Source: Pseudoduganella umbonata
Lineage (GTDB): Bacteria > Pseudomonadota > Gammaproteobacteria > Burkholderiales > Burkholderiaceae_D
Direction of reading: 5' to 3'
Length of the DNA stretch: 64,000 nt
NCBI RefSeq assembly: GCF_014192225.1
Contig: NZ_JACHXS010000009.1
Coordinates: forward strand, 124,001-188,000
Positions 8,422 to 16,959 of the stretch are shown piece after piece. Positions within the stretch are counted from its first letter, which is position 1, and each line of letters opens with the position of its first letter. Below the pieces are notes generated by a model. That model was not told the DNA's origin and ran no database searches. It was given only the letters and a program-made list of their open reading frames with translations. Both the position numbers and the translations under genes were made by a program.

Positions 8422-8832
8422 GACGGGACCATGGATCGAAAGCGTAACGGTAACGTAAAACCGGAAGGCACGGCAGTATCCCGCTCCGACAAAATAAAGT
8501 TGCTACGTAAAAAGTTTGACGCGAAAGTGTATCAATTCGCCCACATTCCATATATACCGTTTATTTCATATGGAAAGTATCAGATGACCGAAGATCATTA
8601 CCCAAGATTCACGGTCAACAAAATTTTCACGTTTTACTTGCCTTACGCCTACATCGATCTCGATTTGTGGCTTCCATCGGAATTCACTCGGACAACTTTT
8701 TATTTGACCGCCATGAATCCGAAATGATTACATGCAGCCTCAAGGAAGCAGAGCGCTTCCTGAAACCGAGCAACGGATACGCACACAACGCCGCCTTTGT
8801 AGCTCATCAGAAATTATTTGTGGAGGTTGTAC
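8422..8832. other. AT-rich divergent intergenic region with a hairpin
   Basis: This 411-base stretch separates the transporter operon from the first TBDR and must contain both promoters. It is clearly more AT-rich than its surroundings. A perfect inverted repeat AGGAAGC-agagc-GCTTCCT lies at 8743-8761, about 75 bases before the TBDR start, and a TGACCG/CGGTCA pair at 8585-8617. A 98-codon open frame on the plus strand has no ribosome-binding site and is not called. No individual promoter can be assigned with confidence. Confidence 0.5.
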
Positions 8833-11625
8833 ATGGTAGAGAAAATGATGGCACGTTCGGTTCGCCTGTTATTCACGGGCAGCCTGATGGCCACGATGGG
8901 CATGGCAGGCACGGCCGCGGCCCAGGACAATTCGAACATCCAGCGCGTCGAGATCACTGGCTCGAGCATTAAGCGCGCAACCGCGGAAACCGCATCGCCG
9001 GTCACGGTGATCGGCCGCGACGAACTGCTGCGCTCCGGCAAGAGCACCGTGTCCGAATACCTGCAGACGCTGACCGTCGACGGCGCCGGCTCGCTGCCGA
9101 CCGGCTTCGGCAACGGCTTTGCCGCGGGCTCCACCGCGATCTCGCTGCGCGGCCTCGGCGCCACCTCCACACTGGTCCTGTTGAATGGCCGCCGAATGGC
9201 GCCGTTCGCCCGTGCCGACGATGGCCAGAAAAGTTTTACCGACATCTCCACCGTGCCGATGCAGATCGTCGAGCGTATCGAGATTCTGAAGGATGGCGCT
9301 TCGTCCACCTACGGCGCCGATGCGATTGCCGGCGTGGTCAACATCATTTTGCGCAAGGATGTGCAAGGCCTGGAAGTGAAGGCCGACACGGGGTGGTCGC
9401 GCTATGACGACGGCAAGGCCAACAAGGCCTCCATCACGTACGGCATCGGCGACCTGGACGAAGACAAGTTCAACTGGGTGGTCAACGCCGAGTACAACCA
9501 GAGCGACCGCATCAAGAACAGCGACCGCGCCAACCGCCGCGGCCACATCGGCAACGGCGACCTGCGCGCCTACGGCTTCCCGATCGGCACCCAGTTCGCC
9601 GGCGGCTACATCAACGGCACCAACAACGTCAGCCCGTCGCCGACCGGCATGGTGCGCGACCCGGTGTCCACCAACTACGTGAACCTGCCGGGCTGCTCGG
9701 CGATCTCGGCCACCACGAACCAGACCGGCGCCAATGGCGGCTGCCTGTACTACCAGGACCAGTGGCGCGACATGCAGCCGGAGATCGAGTCCCTGAACCT
9801 GTACTCCAAGGGCACGTGGCAGATCAACGCGGACACCCAGGCTTACGTGGAACTGGGCTACTCGAAGCGCTCGACCGCATTCACGATGACGCCGCCGTCG
9901 GTGACGCCAACCGTGGCCTTCCCGCCGAACGCGCAGACGCCGCAGGGCTTCATCAACTACGGCAACCTGAACCTGATGTCGGCCGCGCACCCGCAGAATC
10001 CGTTCGGCGCCAACGCCCGGATGCGCTATATCGCCGCCGACATCGGCCCGTCCGAGCGTAACGCGGACAACGAGTTCCGCCGCTTCGTGGTCGGCGTCAA
10101 GGGTTCGGCCATGGGCTGGGACTACGACACCGGCTTCACCTACTCCGACTCGAAGCTGGACCTGCTGTACACGAACATGCTGAACATGAACGTGCTGACG
10201 CAGGCGCTGAGCAACCCGGCCTCGCAGTACTTCCCGTACTACATCGGCGCGGAAGCCGGCCGCAACCCGGCCTCGCTGTACCAGGCGATGGTGGTCAATG
10301 CGATGTCGCACTCCAAGACCAGCCTGTCCGTGATCGATTTCAAGGCAACGCGCGAACTGCCGATCGCCCTGCCGGGCGGTAACATCGGCCTGGCACTCGG
10401 CGCCGAGCACCGCCGCGAGAAAGTGACCAACCCGTCGCTGGCCGGTTCCGAGAACGGCTCGATCAACTCCAGCTATGTCGCCGCGTTCGGCGACTCGAAG
10501 GTGTCGGCGGTCTATGCCGAGATCCTGGCGCCGCTGCTGAAATCGCTGGAATTGTCCGCTGCCGTGCGTTACGACAAATACGACAACTTCAACTCGACCA
10601 CGCCGAAAGTCGGCCTGAAGTGGACGCCAGTGCGCACGTTCGCACTGCGCGGTACGTACACGGAAGGCTTCCGTGCGCCAGGCCCGGCCGAAGGCAGCTC
10701 GGCATCGCAGTCGACCGGCACCTCCACCGTGCGCGACCCGATCCGCTGCCCTGGCAACGTTCCTGCCGCCGGTGGCGCCACGGCAACCGACTGCGCGATC
10801 CCCGTCGCCGCCGTCAAGGTCGGCGATGCCAACCTGCAGCCGGAAACGTCGAAAGGCATGACGCTGGGCCTGGTCTGGGATCCGTTCGAAGGCACCAGCG
10901 TGGCGCTCGACGGCTGGAAGATCAAGCGTGAAAACGAGATCAACCCGCTGCCGTACAACGAAGCGGCAGCCCTGCCGACCGCGATCCGCAACGACAACAA
11001 CCTGGTGCAGAATGGCCAGGTGATCCCGAACTCGGGCACGCTGATCCTGACGCAGGCGCCTTACCGCAACTCGAGCTACACCGAGATCTCCGGCGTGGAC
11101 CTGGACATCAAGCAGCGCCTGCGCCTGGGTAACTATGGCCGCGCCACGGTCGGCATGGTGATTACCCACGTCGCCTCGTGGGCCCGCCATGAAAGCGCAA
11201 CGACCTCGTACCAGTTCGCCGGCACGCACGGCAACTGCGACACGTCGAACTGCGCCGGCACGCCGAAGAACAAGGTCAACCTGAACGCTTCGTGGGATAT
11301 CGGCGCGTGGAACTTCACGAGCAACCTGAACTGGCGCGACAAGATGAAGAACATCTCGTTCGAAGGCGCAGCCTGCGCTTCCACGCTGGCCAACGGCCAG
11401 CCGGGCACGAAGGATTGCGAAATCGCGTCGTTCACGACGGTGGACCTGTCGACCCGCTTCAACGTGAGCAAGAACTTCACGCTGTTCGCCTCGGTCAACA
11501 ACGTGTTCGACAAGATTGCCCCGCTCGATCCGCTGACCTACGGCGGCATCAGCTACAACCCGATGGATGCATCGGGCGCGATCGGCCGCTACTTCCGCGT
11601 TGGCGCGAGCTACAAGTTCTTCTGA
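8833..11625 (+). CDS. TonB-dependent receptor 1
   Basis: A 930-residue outer-membrane receptor that would take up a ligand using TonB energy. Residues 1-30 are a signal peptide ending GTAAA before Gln. A short TonB-box-like VEITGSSIKR leads into the plug domain (about residues 45-165), with the hallmark LVLLNGRRM and DGASSTYGADAIAGVVNIILRKD. A long beta-barrel ends in YKFF, an aromatic C-terminus for BAM insertion. The ATG at 8833 is chosen because GGAGGT lies at 8822-8827; an upstream TTG is unlikely. It contains FAGTHGNCDTSNCAGTP, a cysteine pair also found in TBDR 3. Closest in this window to TBDRs 3 and 7. Ligand unknown. Confidence 0.93.
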   Translation: MVEKMMARSVRLLFTGSLMATMGMAGTAAAQDNSNIQRVEITGSSIKRATAETASPVTVIGRDELLRSGKSTVSEYLQTLTVDGAGSLPTGFGNGFAAGSTAISLRGLGATSTLVLLNGRRMAPFARADDGQKSFTDISTVPMQIVERIEILKDGASSTYGADAIAGVVNIILRKDVQGLEVKADTGWSRYDDGKANKASITYGIGDLDEDKFNWVVNAEYNQSDRIKNSDRANRRGHIGNGDLRAYGFPIGTQFAGGYINGTNNVSPSPTGMVRDPVSTNYVNLPGCSAISATTNQTGANGGCLYYQDQWRDMQPEIESLNLYSKGTWQINADTQAYVELGYSKRSTAFTMTPPSVTPTVAFPPNAQTPQGFINYGNLNLMSAAHPQNPFGANARMRYIAADIGPSERNADNEFRRFVVGVKGSAMGWDYDTGFTYSDSKLDLLYTNMLNMNVLTQALSNPASQYFPYYIGAEAGRNPASLYQAMVVNAMSHSKTSLSVIDFKATRELPIALPGGNIGLALGAEHRREKVTNPSLAGSENGSINSSYVAAFGDSKVSAVYAEILAPLLKSLELSAAVRYDKYDNFNSTTPKVGLKWTPVRTFALRGTYTEGFRAPGPAEGSSASQSTGTSTVRDPIRCPGNVPAAGGATATDCAIPVAAVKVGDANLQPETSKGMTLGLVWDPFEGTSVALDGWKIKRENEINPLPYNEAAALPTAIRNDNNLVQNGQVIPNSGTLILTQAPYRNSSYTEISGVDLDIKQRLRLGNYGRATVGMVITHVASWARHESATTSYQFAGTHGNCDTSNCAGTPKNKVNLNASWDIGAWNFTSNLNWRDKMKNISFEGAACASTLANGQPGTKDCEIASFTTVDLSTRFNVSKNFTLFASVNNVFDKIAPLDPLTYGGISYNPMDASGAIGRYFRVGASYKFF

Positions 11626-11647
11626 CCTGACTGAGCGCAGTACCGCA

Positions 11648-11676
11648 AAGGCGCCCCGATGGGGCGCCTTTTTTTT
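11648..11676 (+). terminator. Intrinsic terminator of TBDR 1
   Basis: A GGCGCCCC-gat-GGGGCGCC hairpin is followed by eight or more T residues, starting 23 bases after the TBDR 1 stop codon. Confidence 0.93.
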
Positions 11677-11894
11677 GTGTTCCATTTACACAACAGCACA
11701 ATCCAATGCCGACGGCTGTCTTGATCTTCGCGTCGACAAGCCAGGACTCACATCTGTACATTCTATAAATGTAACTACCAAACGCTTCGTAAGAACTTTG
11801 TTTATTTGACACATCCTTGGCAGCAGCGCGCTACTTTTCCTTCCATCCACCGAACAAAAATTGACAAGAAGCATGGATAGATGGTTTGATATGC

Positions 11895-11925
11895 CCCCCG
11901 TGATTATTTGTGAGAATCACAGGGG
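11895..11925. promoter_or_regulatory. Inverted repeat upstream of TBDR 2, possible operator
   Basis: CCCCCGTGATT and AATCACAGGGG form an 11-base inverted repeat with one mismatch around a 9-base centre. It lies about 110 bases upstream of TBDR 2, inside the 411-base gap 11626-12036. No T-run follows, so it is not a terminator. It does not match the CRP spacing. The rest of the gap is AT-rich and has no gene. Confidence 0.4.
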
Positions 11926-12036
11926 CTAGTGGTCACTGTATAACAGTAACTTCCAGTTGCAGCATGGGCTGCGCCGGCCTCCGCCCTACCCGGGCGGCGG
12001 CCGCTTTGTCGTTCGCAATAACCTGAAAGAAGTTTC

Positions 12037-14823
12037 ATGATTGAGAAAGTATTGTCTCGCTCCCTGCGCGTAATGTTCGCGGGCAGCCTGGCGATGGGCA
12101 TGCATGCCGCGACCGCGCAGGAAGCCGGCGAGCAGCCCATGCAACGCGTTGAAATCACCGGCTCGTCCATCAAGCGCATCGCCGCCGAAGCGTCGCTGCC
12201 GGTGCAGTCCTTCAACCAGAAGGACATCAAGAAAACCGGTGTCACCACGGTTACCGACTTCATCCAGCAGATCCCGGCGATGCAGGGCTTCACCAGCGCG
12301 GCCCAGTCCGTGGGCGGCGGCGGCGGCGGCGTGACCACGGCGTCCATCCACGATATCGGCGAGCAGTACACGCTGGTGCTGCTGAACGGCCGCCGCATCG
12401 CGCCGTCCAACTCGGGCACCACGATCGACCTGAACTCGATCCCGCTGTCCGCCGTGGAACGCGTCGAAGTGCTGACCGACGGCGCCTCTGCGCTGTACGG
12501 CGCCGATGCCATCGCCGGCGTCGTCAACTTCATCCTGAAGAAGGGTGCGTCGGACTGGCAGGTCGATGCCAAGTACAACAACCCGGAACGTTCGGGCGGG
12601 GCGTCGAACTCGATCTCCATCTCGAAGGGCTTCGGCGACATCGATGAAGACGGCTACAGCCTGTTCTTCTCCGCCAGCCACGACGTGCAGAAGTCGCTGA
12701 AGGCTTCGCAGCGCAACTTCGCCAAGAGCGGCTTCATCAACTTCACCGACCCGGCCACCGGCAAGGAAATGCTGTTCGCGACCGGCTCGACCCGCGCGCT
12801 GCCGGCCAATGCGTCGGTACGCTACACGGGCGCCGACGGCAAGGCGAAGGCGGTGAACCTGAACCCGTACGCACTGTCGCACAACGGCGCCTGCGCGCCG
12901 CTGAACGCCGACCTGTACGGCGACGGCAACTGCTGGTTCGATTCCTCGTCGACCATCGAGATCAACCCGGAAACGAAGCGCGACGGCGTATTCAGCTCCG
13001 GCGAACTGAAGCTGGGCAACACCGGCTTCCGCGGCTTCTACGACTTCGCGTTCACGAAGGCCAACGTGCGGTCGGCGATCGCCCCGTTCCCGGCGCAGTT
13101 CTCGATCGCCAAGGGTTCGTCGCTGTACAACCAGCACATCCTGCCGTACCTGACCGCCGAGCAGGCCGCCGGCGTGACGGCGGTGAACGCGAACTACCGC
13201 CTGATGGAAATGGGCAACCGCACGTACGACTACGGCACCAAGGCAACGCATATCGTGGCCGGCGTGGACGGCAGCGCGTTCGGCTGGGACCTGAATTCGG
13301 CGTTCACCTGGTCGCGCAACCGCCAGCAGCAGGACTACGTCAGCGGCTTCCCGCTGGCATCGAAGTTCGGCGCGGCGATCGATGCCGGCCAGCTGGATCC
13401 GTTCAGCTACGGCCTGGGCGAGATGCCCGAAGCGATGCGCAATACGCTGCTGGGCACCGGCTTCTCCGGCAAGTACCAGACGCAGACCGTGATCATGAAG
13501 GGCTGGGATGCGCGCGGTTCGCGTGAAGCGTTCAAGCTGCCGGGCGGCACCGCCATGCTGGGCGTGGGCGTCGACTACCGCGACACCAACTACCACGTGG
13601 ACGCCGAGAAGGTCGCGGAAAATATCGAGATCCTGTACGACGGCGGCGCCGTCGACAGCGGCTACCACCGCGACAACGCCGGCGCCTACGCCGAGCTGAT
13701 GATGCCGTTGACGAAGGCCCTGGAAGTGACCGCTTCGGCGCGTTACGACCGGATCGGCGCCGTCAAGGACAACGTCGGCGGCAAGACCTACGGCGATACC
13801 GAAAGCGCCAGCACCTGGAAAGTGTCGGCCAAGTACTCGGCCACGAAGAACCTGATGTTCCGCGCTGCCGCCGGTACCGGTTTCCGCGCCGCGACGATGC
13901 AGCAGATCGCCGGCGTGCAGGAAGACTGGGGCGTCACGGCCGGTACCTACGGTTGCCCGCTGGTCGGCACCAGCCACCCGCTGGCCTCGTACTGCAACGG
14001 CATCGGCCGCACGCAGTTCGAAGCGTTCCGCGCGGGTAACGCTGAACTGAAGCCGGAGAAGTCGAAGCAGTGGTCGATCGGCACCGTGTGGGAACCGCTC
14101 AACAATGTGTCGCTGGCGCTGGACCTGTGGAACGTGGAAATCCGCGACCAGGTGAGCGACGTTGCCGAGTCGCGCATCTTCGCCGATCCGATGACGTACG
14201 CGAACCTGTTCACGACCAAGTACCTGAACTCGACCGGTTCGAACGAGCTGGCAATCATCTACGCGCCGATCAACATCGGCAAGACGGAAAATCGCGGTAT
14301 CGACTACGACCTGACCCACAAGATGAACGTGTGGGGCGGCCGCCTGACGAGCCGCCTGGCCGGTACGTACCTGCTGCGCTCGCGCTACACGGAGCCAGGC
14401 ACGGACGACGTCTGGACCACCAGCCTGAATCGCTACGGCAGCAACGACAAGGTCAGCTTCCGCCACGTGATCAAGGCCTCGACCTCGTTCGAGACCAAGC
14501 AGCTGACGCACACGCTGACGGCGAGCTACCGCAATGGCTACGTCGACAAGGCGTGGACCGCGGATGACTGCACGGTGACCGCGGTCGGTTCGGGCGAATG
14601 CCAGGCCGTCACGCTGGACGTGCCGAGCTACACCACGTTCGACTACCAGGTGGCCTACCGCCCGCTGTCCAACGTGGAAATCTCGGCCGGCTTCCTGAAC
14701 ATGTTCGACCGCAACCCGCCGCTGTCGCTGCGTAACGCCGGTTCGCACCAGATGGGCTACAACCCTGCCTACTCCAGCGCGCTGGGCCGGCAGCTGTACA
14801 TCTCCGGTTCCTACCGGTTCTGA
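12037..14823 (+). CDS. TonB-dependent receptor 2
   Basis: A 928-residue outer-membrane receptor. The N-terminus MIEKVLSRSLRVMFAGSL leads into a signal peptide ending HAATA before Gln, and closely resembles those of TBDRs 1 and 5. VEITGSSIKR precedes the plug, which has a run of six glycines near residue 90, then YTLVLLNGRRIAPS and DGASALYGADAIAGVVNFILKKG. The barrel ends SGSYRF. GAAAGAAG upstream serves as ribosome-binding site for the ATG. Separated from TBDR 1 by its own terminator and a 411-base gap, so transcribed independently. The overall pattern belongs to the large carbohydrate/peptide-type TBDR group; ligand unknown. Confidence 0.93.
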   Translation: MIEKVLSRSLRVMFAGSLAMGMHAATAQEAGEQPMQRVEITGSSIKRIAAEASLPVQSFNQKDIKKTGVTTVTDFIQQIPAMQGFTSAAQSVGGGGGGVTTASIHDIGEQYTLVLLNGRRIAPSNSGTTIDLNSIPLSAVERVEVLTDGASALYGADAIAGVVNFILKKGASDWQVDAKYNNPERSGGASNSISISKGFGDIDEDGYSLFFSASHDVQKSLKASQRNFAKSGFINFTDPATGKEMLFATGSTRALPANASVRYTGADGKAKAVNLNPYALSHNGACAPLNADLYGDGNCWFDSSSTIEINPETKRDGVFSSGELKLGNTGFRGFYDFAFTKANVRSAIAPFPAQFSIAKGSSLYNQHILPYLTAEQAAGVTAVNANYRLMEMGNRTYDYGTKATHIVAGVDGSAFGWDLNSAFTWSRNRQQQDYVSGFPLASKFGAAIDAGQLDPFSYGLGEMPEAMRNTLLGTGFSGKYQTQTVIMKGWDARGSREAFKLPGGTAMLGVGVDYRDTNYHVDAEKVAENIEILYDGGAVDSGYHRDNAGAYAELMMPLTKALEVTASARYDRIGAVKDNVGGKTYGDTESASTWKVSAKYSATKNLMFRAAAGTGFRAATMQQIAGVQEDWGVTAGTYGCPLVGTSHPLASYCNGIGRTQFEAFRAGNAELKPEKSKQWSIGTVWEPLNNVSLALDLWNVEIRDQVSDVAESRIFADPMTYANLFTTKYLNSTGSNELAIIYAPINIGKTENRGIDYDLTHKMNVWGGRLTSRLAGTYLLRSRYTEPGTDDVWTTSLNRYGSNDKVSFRHVIKASTSFETKQLTHTLTASYRNGYVDKAWTADDCTVTAVGSGECQAVTLDVPSYTTFDYQVAYRPLSNVEISAGFLNMFDRNPPLSLRNAGSHQMGYNPAYSSALGRQLYISGSYRF

Positions 14824-14859
14824 TGAACCCCGGGCCTTGCGGCCCGGCGGCCCAACGAA

Positions 14860-14887
14860 AAGCGGCGCCTCGTGCGCCGCTTTTTTT
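14860..14887 (+). terminator. Intrinsic terminator of TBDR 2
   Basis: AAGCGGCGC-ctcgt-GCGCCGCTT followed by a run of T residues, 36 bases after the TBDR 2 stop. Confidence 0.93.
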
Positions 14888-14965
14888 GTTGCCGGAAAAC
14901 CGGTGACAGACACCGGTTTTCCGGCAACATCTGTTCCAGAAAAACCGGTGTCTGTCACCGGTTTT
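14888..14965. repeat. Dispersed palindromic repeat pair between TBDR 2 and aroG
   Basis: The first unit, 14888-14928, is a perfect inverted repeat: GTTGCCGGAAAACCGGTG, five loop bases, then its exact complement. The second unit (core 14944-14962) has the core inverted (TCTGT instead of ACAGA) and is preceded by TGTTCCAGAAAA. Together they form a head-to-head pair in the convergent gap between the 3' ends of TBDR 2 and aroG. Same family as at 3638, 22688, 38652, 54173 and 59896. Confidence 0.9.
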
Positions 14966-14973
14966 GACGTTCC

Positions 14974-16032
14974 TTACTCGCCCTTCAACCGGCGCTGGCG
15001 CACGGCGTCGGCCAGTTGCTCCAGCACTTTTTCGCTGGTTTCCCAGTCGATGCAGCCGTCGGTGACGGATTGGCCGTAGGTCAGTTCCTTGCCCGGTACC
15101 AGGTCCTGGCGGCCGGCGACGAGGTGCGATTCGACCATCACGCCGACGATGCGCGTGTCGCCACCGGCTACCTGGCCGGCGATGTCGGCGCAGACGGGTA
15201 CCTGGTTTTCCGGCTTCTTCGAGCTGTTTGCATGCGACGCGTCGATCATCAGGCGGGCTGCCAGGCCATGGCCGGCGATCGCGGCCGAGGTTTCCGCAAC
15301 GCTGGCGGCGTCGTAGTTCGGCGCCTTGCCGCCGCGCAGGATGACGTGGCAGTCCTCGTTGCCGCTGGTGGAGACGATCGCCGAGTGCCCGCCCTTCGTG
15401 ACCGACAGGAAGTGGTGCGGCTGCGAAGCGGCCTTGATCGCCTCGACAGCGATCTTGATGTTGCCATCGGTACCGTTCTTGAATCCCACCGGGCACGACA
15501 GACCCGACGCCAGCTCGCGGTGCACCTGCGATTCGGTGGTGCGGGCACCGATCGCGCCCCAGGCGATCAGGTCGGCGATGTACTGCGGGCTGATCACGTC
15601 GAGGAACTCGGTGCCGGCCGGCAAGCCCAGTTCGTTGATGTCGCGCAGCAGTTCGCGCGCCATGCGCAGGCCGTCGTTGATGCGGAAGCTGTTGTCCATG
15701 TACGGGTCGTTGATCATGCCCTTCCAGCCCACCGTCGTGCGCGGCTTTTCGAAATACACGCGCATCACGATTTCCAGGTCGCCCTTCAGGCGCTCGCGCA
15801 CCTGGATCAGGCGGCGCGCATATTCCATCGCCGCCTTCGGATCGTGGATCGAGCACGGGCCGATGACGACCATCAGGCGGTCGTCCTGGCCATGCAGGAT
15901 GCGGTGCAGTGCCACGCGCGCGCCGGAGGCCGTGGCGGATGCGGCTTCGGTGCAGGGGAATTCACGGATCAGGTGCGAGGGGGGCGTCAGTTCCTTCATC
16001 TCGCGGATGCGCAGGTCGTCGGTGCGTTGCAT
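14974..16032 (-). CDS. aroG: 3-deoxy-7-phosphoheptulonate (DAHP) synthase, class I AroG type
   Basis: A 352-residue enzyme condensing phosphoenolpyruvate and erythrose-4-phosphate, the first committed step of the shikimate pathway to Phe, Tyr and Trp. Class I-alpha motifs are visible in order: VVIGPCSIHDPKAAMEYA, MRVYFEKPRTTVGWKG, ARTTESQVHRELASGLS, PVGFKNGTDG, MIDASHANSSKKPENQ and the metal-binding VESHLVAG. AGGAGA six bases before the ATG is the ribosome-binding site. Upstream is a Phe/Tyr/Trp-rich leader peptide and terminator, so expression is probably set by transcription attenuation in response to aromatic aminoacyl-tRNA. The leader composition suggests a Phe-regulated isozyme. Its substrate erythrose-4-phosphate is made by Tkt, also in this window. 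Confidence 0.96.
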   Translation of the reverse strand: MQRTDDLRIREMKELTPPSHLIREFPCTEAASATASGARVALHRILHGQDDRLMVVIGPCSIHDPKAAMEYARRLIQVRERLKGDLEIVMRVYFEKPRTTVGWKGMINDPYMDNSFRINDGLRMARELLRDINELGLPAGTEFLDVISPQYIADLIAWGAIGARTTESQVHRELASGLSCPVGFKNGTDGNIKIAVEAIKAASQPHHFLSVTKGGHSAIVSTSGNEDCHVILRGGKAPNYDAASVAETSAAIAGHGLAARLMIDASHANSSKKPENQVPVCADIAGQVAGGDTRIVGVMVESHLVAGRQDLVPGKELTYGQSVTDGCIDWETSEKVLEQLADAVRQRRLKGE

Positions 16033-16082
16033 GGTGCTCTCCTGGAAAAATGCGGCTCGAATGGGCTGAAAAACGTACGGGT

Positions 16083-16108
16083 AAAAAAAACCGCCATCGC
16101 TGGCGGTT
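16083..16108 (-). terminator. Attenuator terminator in the aroG leader
   Basis: On the minus strand AACCGCC (16108-16102), loop AGCGAT and GGCGGTT (16095-16089) form a stem followed by eight T residues. It lies 51 bases before the aroG ATG and 33 bases after the leader-peptide stop, so it sits inside the aroG transcript rather than at a gene end. Its 5' arm can alternatively pair with GGCGGTT at 16170-16164 within the leader-peptide codons, giving an antiterminator. Confidence 0.9.
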
Positions 16109-16141
16109 TGTTTGTATCTGCTGGACTCGCTTGCTTTTCGC

Positions 16142-16225
16142 TTACGTGCACCGGCCTTTACTCAACCGCCTGGAGGCAGGGAGCCAAAAGTAAAAAAAGC
16201 CGGTAAAGAAAACGAAGCGGTGCAT
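16142..16225 (-). CDS. Aromatic-rich leader peptide of the aroG attenuator
   Basis: A 27-codon frame beginning MHRFVFFTGFFYFWLP and ending at TAA. Codons 4-14 hold six Phe, one Tyr and one Trp, the composition of a regulatory leader like those of pheA and trp operons. AGGA lies 8 bases before the ATG, and the putative transcription start is about 18 bases upstream. Codons 16-21 contain CTGCC (16179-16175) and GGCGG (16170-16166), able to form a 1:2 hairpin with loop TCCA. GGCGGTT (16170-16164) can instead pair with the terminator 5' arm (2:3). Ribosome stalling at the aromatic codons would cover segment 1 and favour the antiterminator; fast translation and release would favour termination. 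The peptide itself needs no function. Confidence 0.88.
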   Translation of the reverse strand: MHRFVFFTGFFYFWLPASRRLSKGRCT

Positions 16226-16249
16226 GAAAACGATCCTGTAGTTGAGTTC

Positions 16250-16279
16250 ACTATAACAACAAGTTTCGCGCTTTGGCAA
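16250..16279 (-). promoter_or_regulatory. Sigma-70-type promoter for the aroG leader transcript
   Basis: On the minus strand TTGCCA (16279-16274), 18 bases, then TATAGT (16255-16250). Transcription would start near 16243, giving a leader RNA of about 210 bases before aroG, with the leader-peptide ATG 18 bases in. No TyrR- or TrpR-like operator was recognised. Confidence 0.7.
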
Positions 16280-16959
16280 GGACTTGTTTGATCGGCGCCC
16301 TTGCGTTCCCGCTTGCTGCTACATGCCACTCATCGCCGGTGCGATGCGGCGCCCGTCACTGCCCTTGCGGCGAATCCTTGATCCGCGTTTATTACGGGAG
16401 GCAGGGTTGTCCTGCTCCCGCCCGTCTTTCGCAGGTATTTCTTTCAGATCGATTTCTTCCAGATAGTCTCGCTGCCGTATGACGTACGAGATTGCGCTAC
16501 CAGTCAAAAAAGCGGACGAAAGTTAATTCCGAATGTACTCGACGAATATTCGGCAAGGTCCAGGTATTCGACGGCGCGAGTATTGGAAGAGTTTACCCAT
16601 TCTGGAGCCACGCAGTACACCCAGCATCGATACCCCTGCCACATGGCCGGAATCTGCATAACCCGACGATACTGCGGCAAGCTCGAAAAAACTGGATAAA
16701 ACGGCAAACTTCACCCAAATAACGTCCTACGCACACTAAAAGACTCTAATTTCTCCTTCGTGCAGAATCGCGGATCACAATCCGAATTAGATGCAATAAG
16801 GAATTAAAATTTAACGCAAAGATACGTCGATAAATATCGTCCAGTGGGTTCCATAACTGGATTGTGGCGCACATGAGACATTTCAGTTCCGCCCGATCCT
16901 TAACTCCTATATAACGTTCACTCTCACGAAAAAATTCGAGACTTTCCGGAGATTTGAAG
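16280..16959. other. Intergenic region between the aroG promoter and TBDR 3, no gene recognised
   Basis: About 680 bases with several short open frames of 60-76 codons on both strands and no family resemblance, good ribosome-binding site or coding bias. The right half is noticeably AT-rich and presumably carries the TBDR 3 promoter. It may include decayed coding sequence. The 62-codon minus-strand frame at 16319-16507 is the most protein-like, but is too weak to call. Confidence 0.5.

Noticed and set aside
8431..8727. A 98-codon plus-strand frame in the AT-rich gap before TBDR 1
   Set aside because: No ribosome-binding site or family resemblance, and it occupies the region that must hold two divergent promoters.
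11905..11923. TGTGA...TCACA considered as a CRP site upstream of TBDR 2
   Set aside because: The half-sites are separated by three bases instead of six, so the geometry is wrong for CRP.
11986..14958. A 990-codon minus-strand frame opposite TBDR 2 (and similar long frames opposite TBDRs 1 and 3)
   Set aside because: Arg/Ala/Val/Gln-biased shadow frames caused by high third-position GC; the plus strand has clear receptors with signal peptides and aromatic C-termini.
16319..16714. Small frames of 60-67 codons on the minus strand, one with a signal-peptide-like start
   Set aside because: Overlapping, no ribosome-binding site, no recognisable homology; may be decayed sequence.
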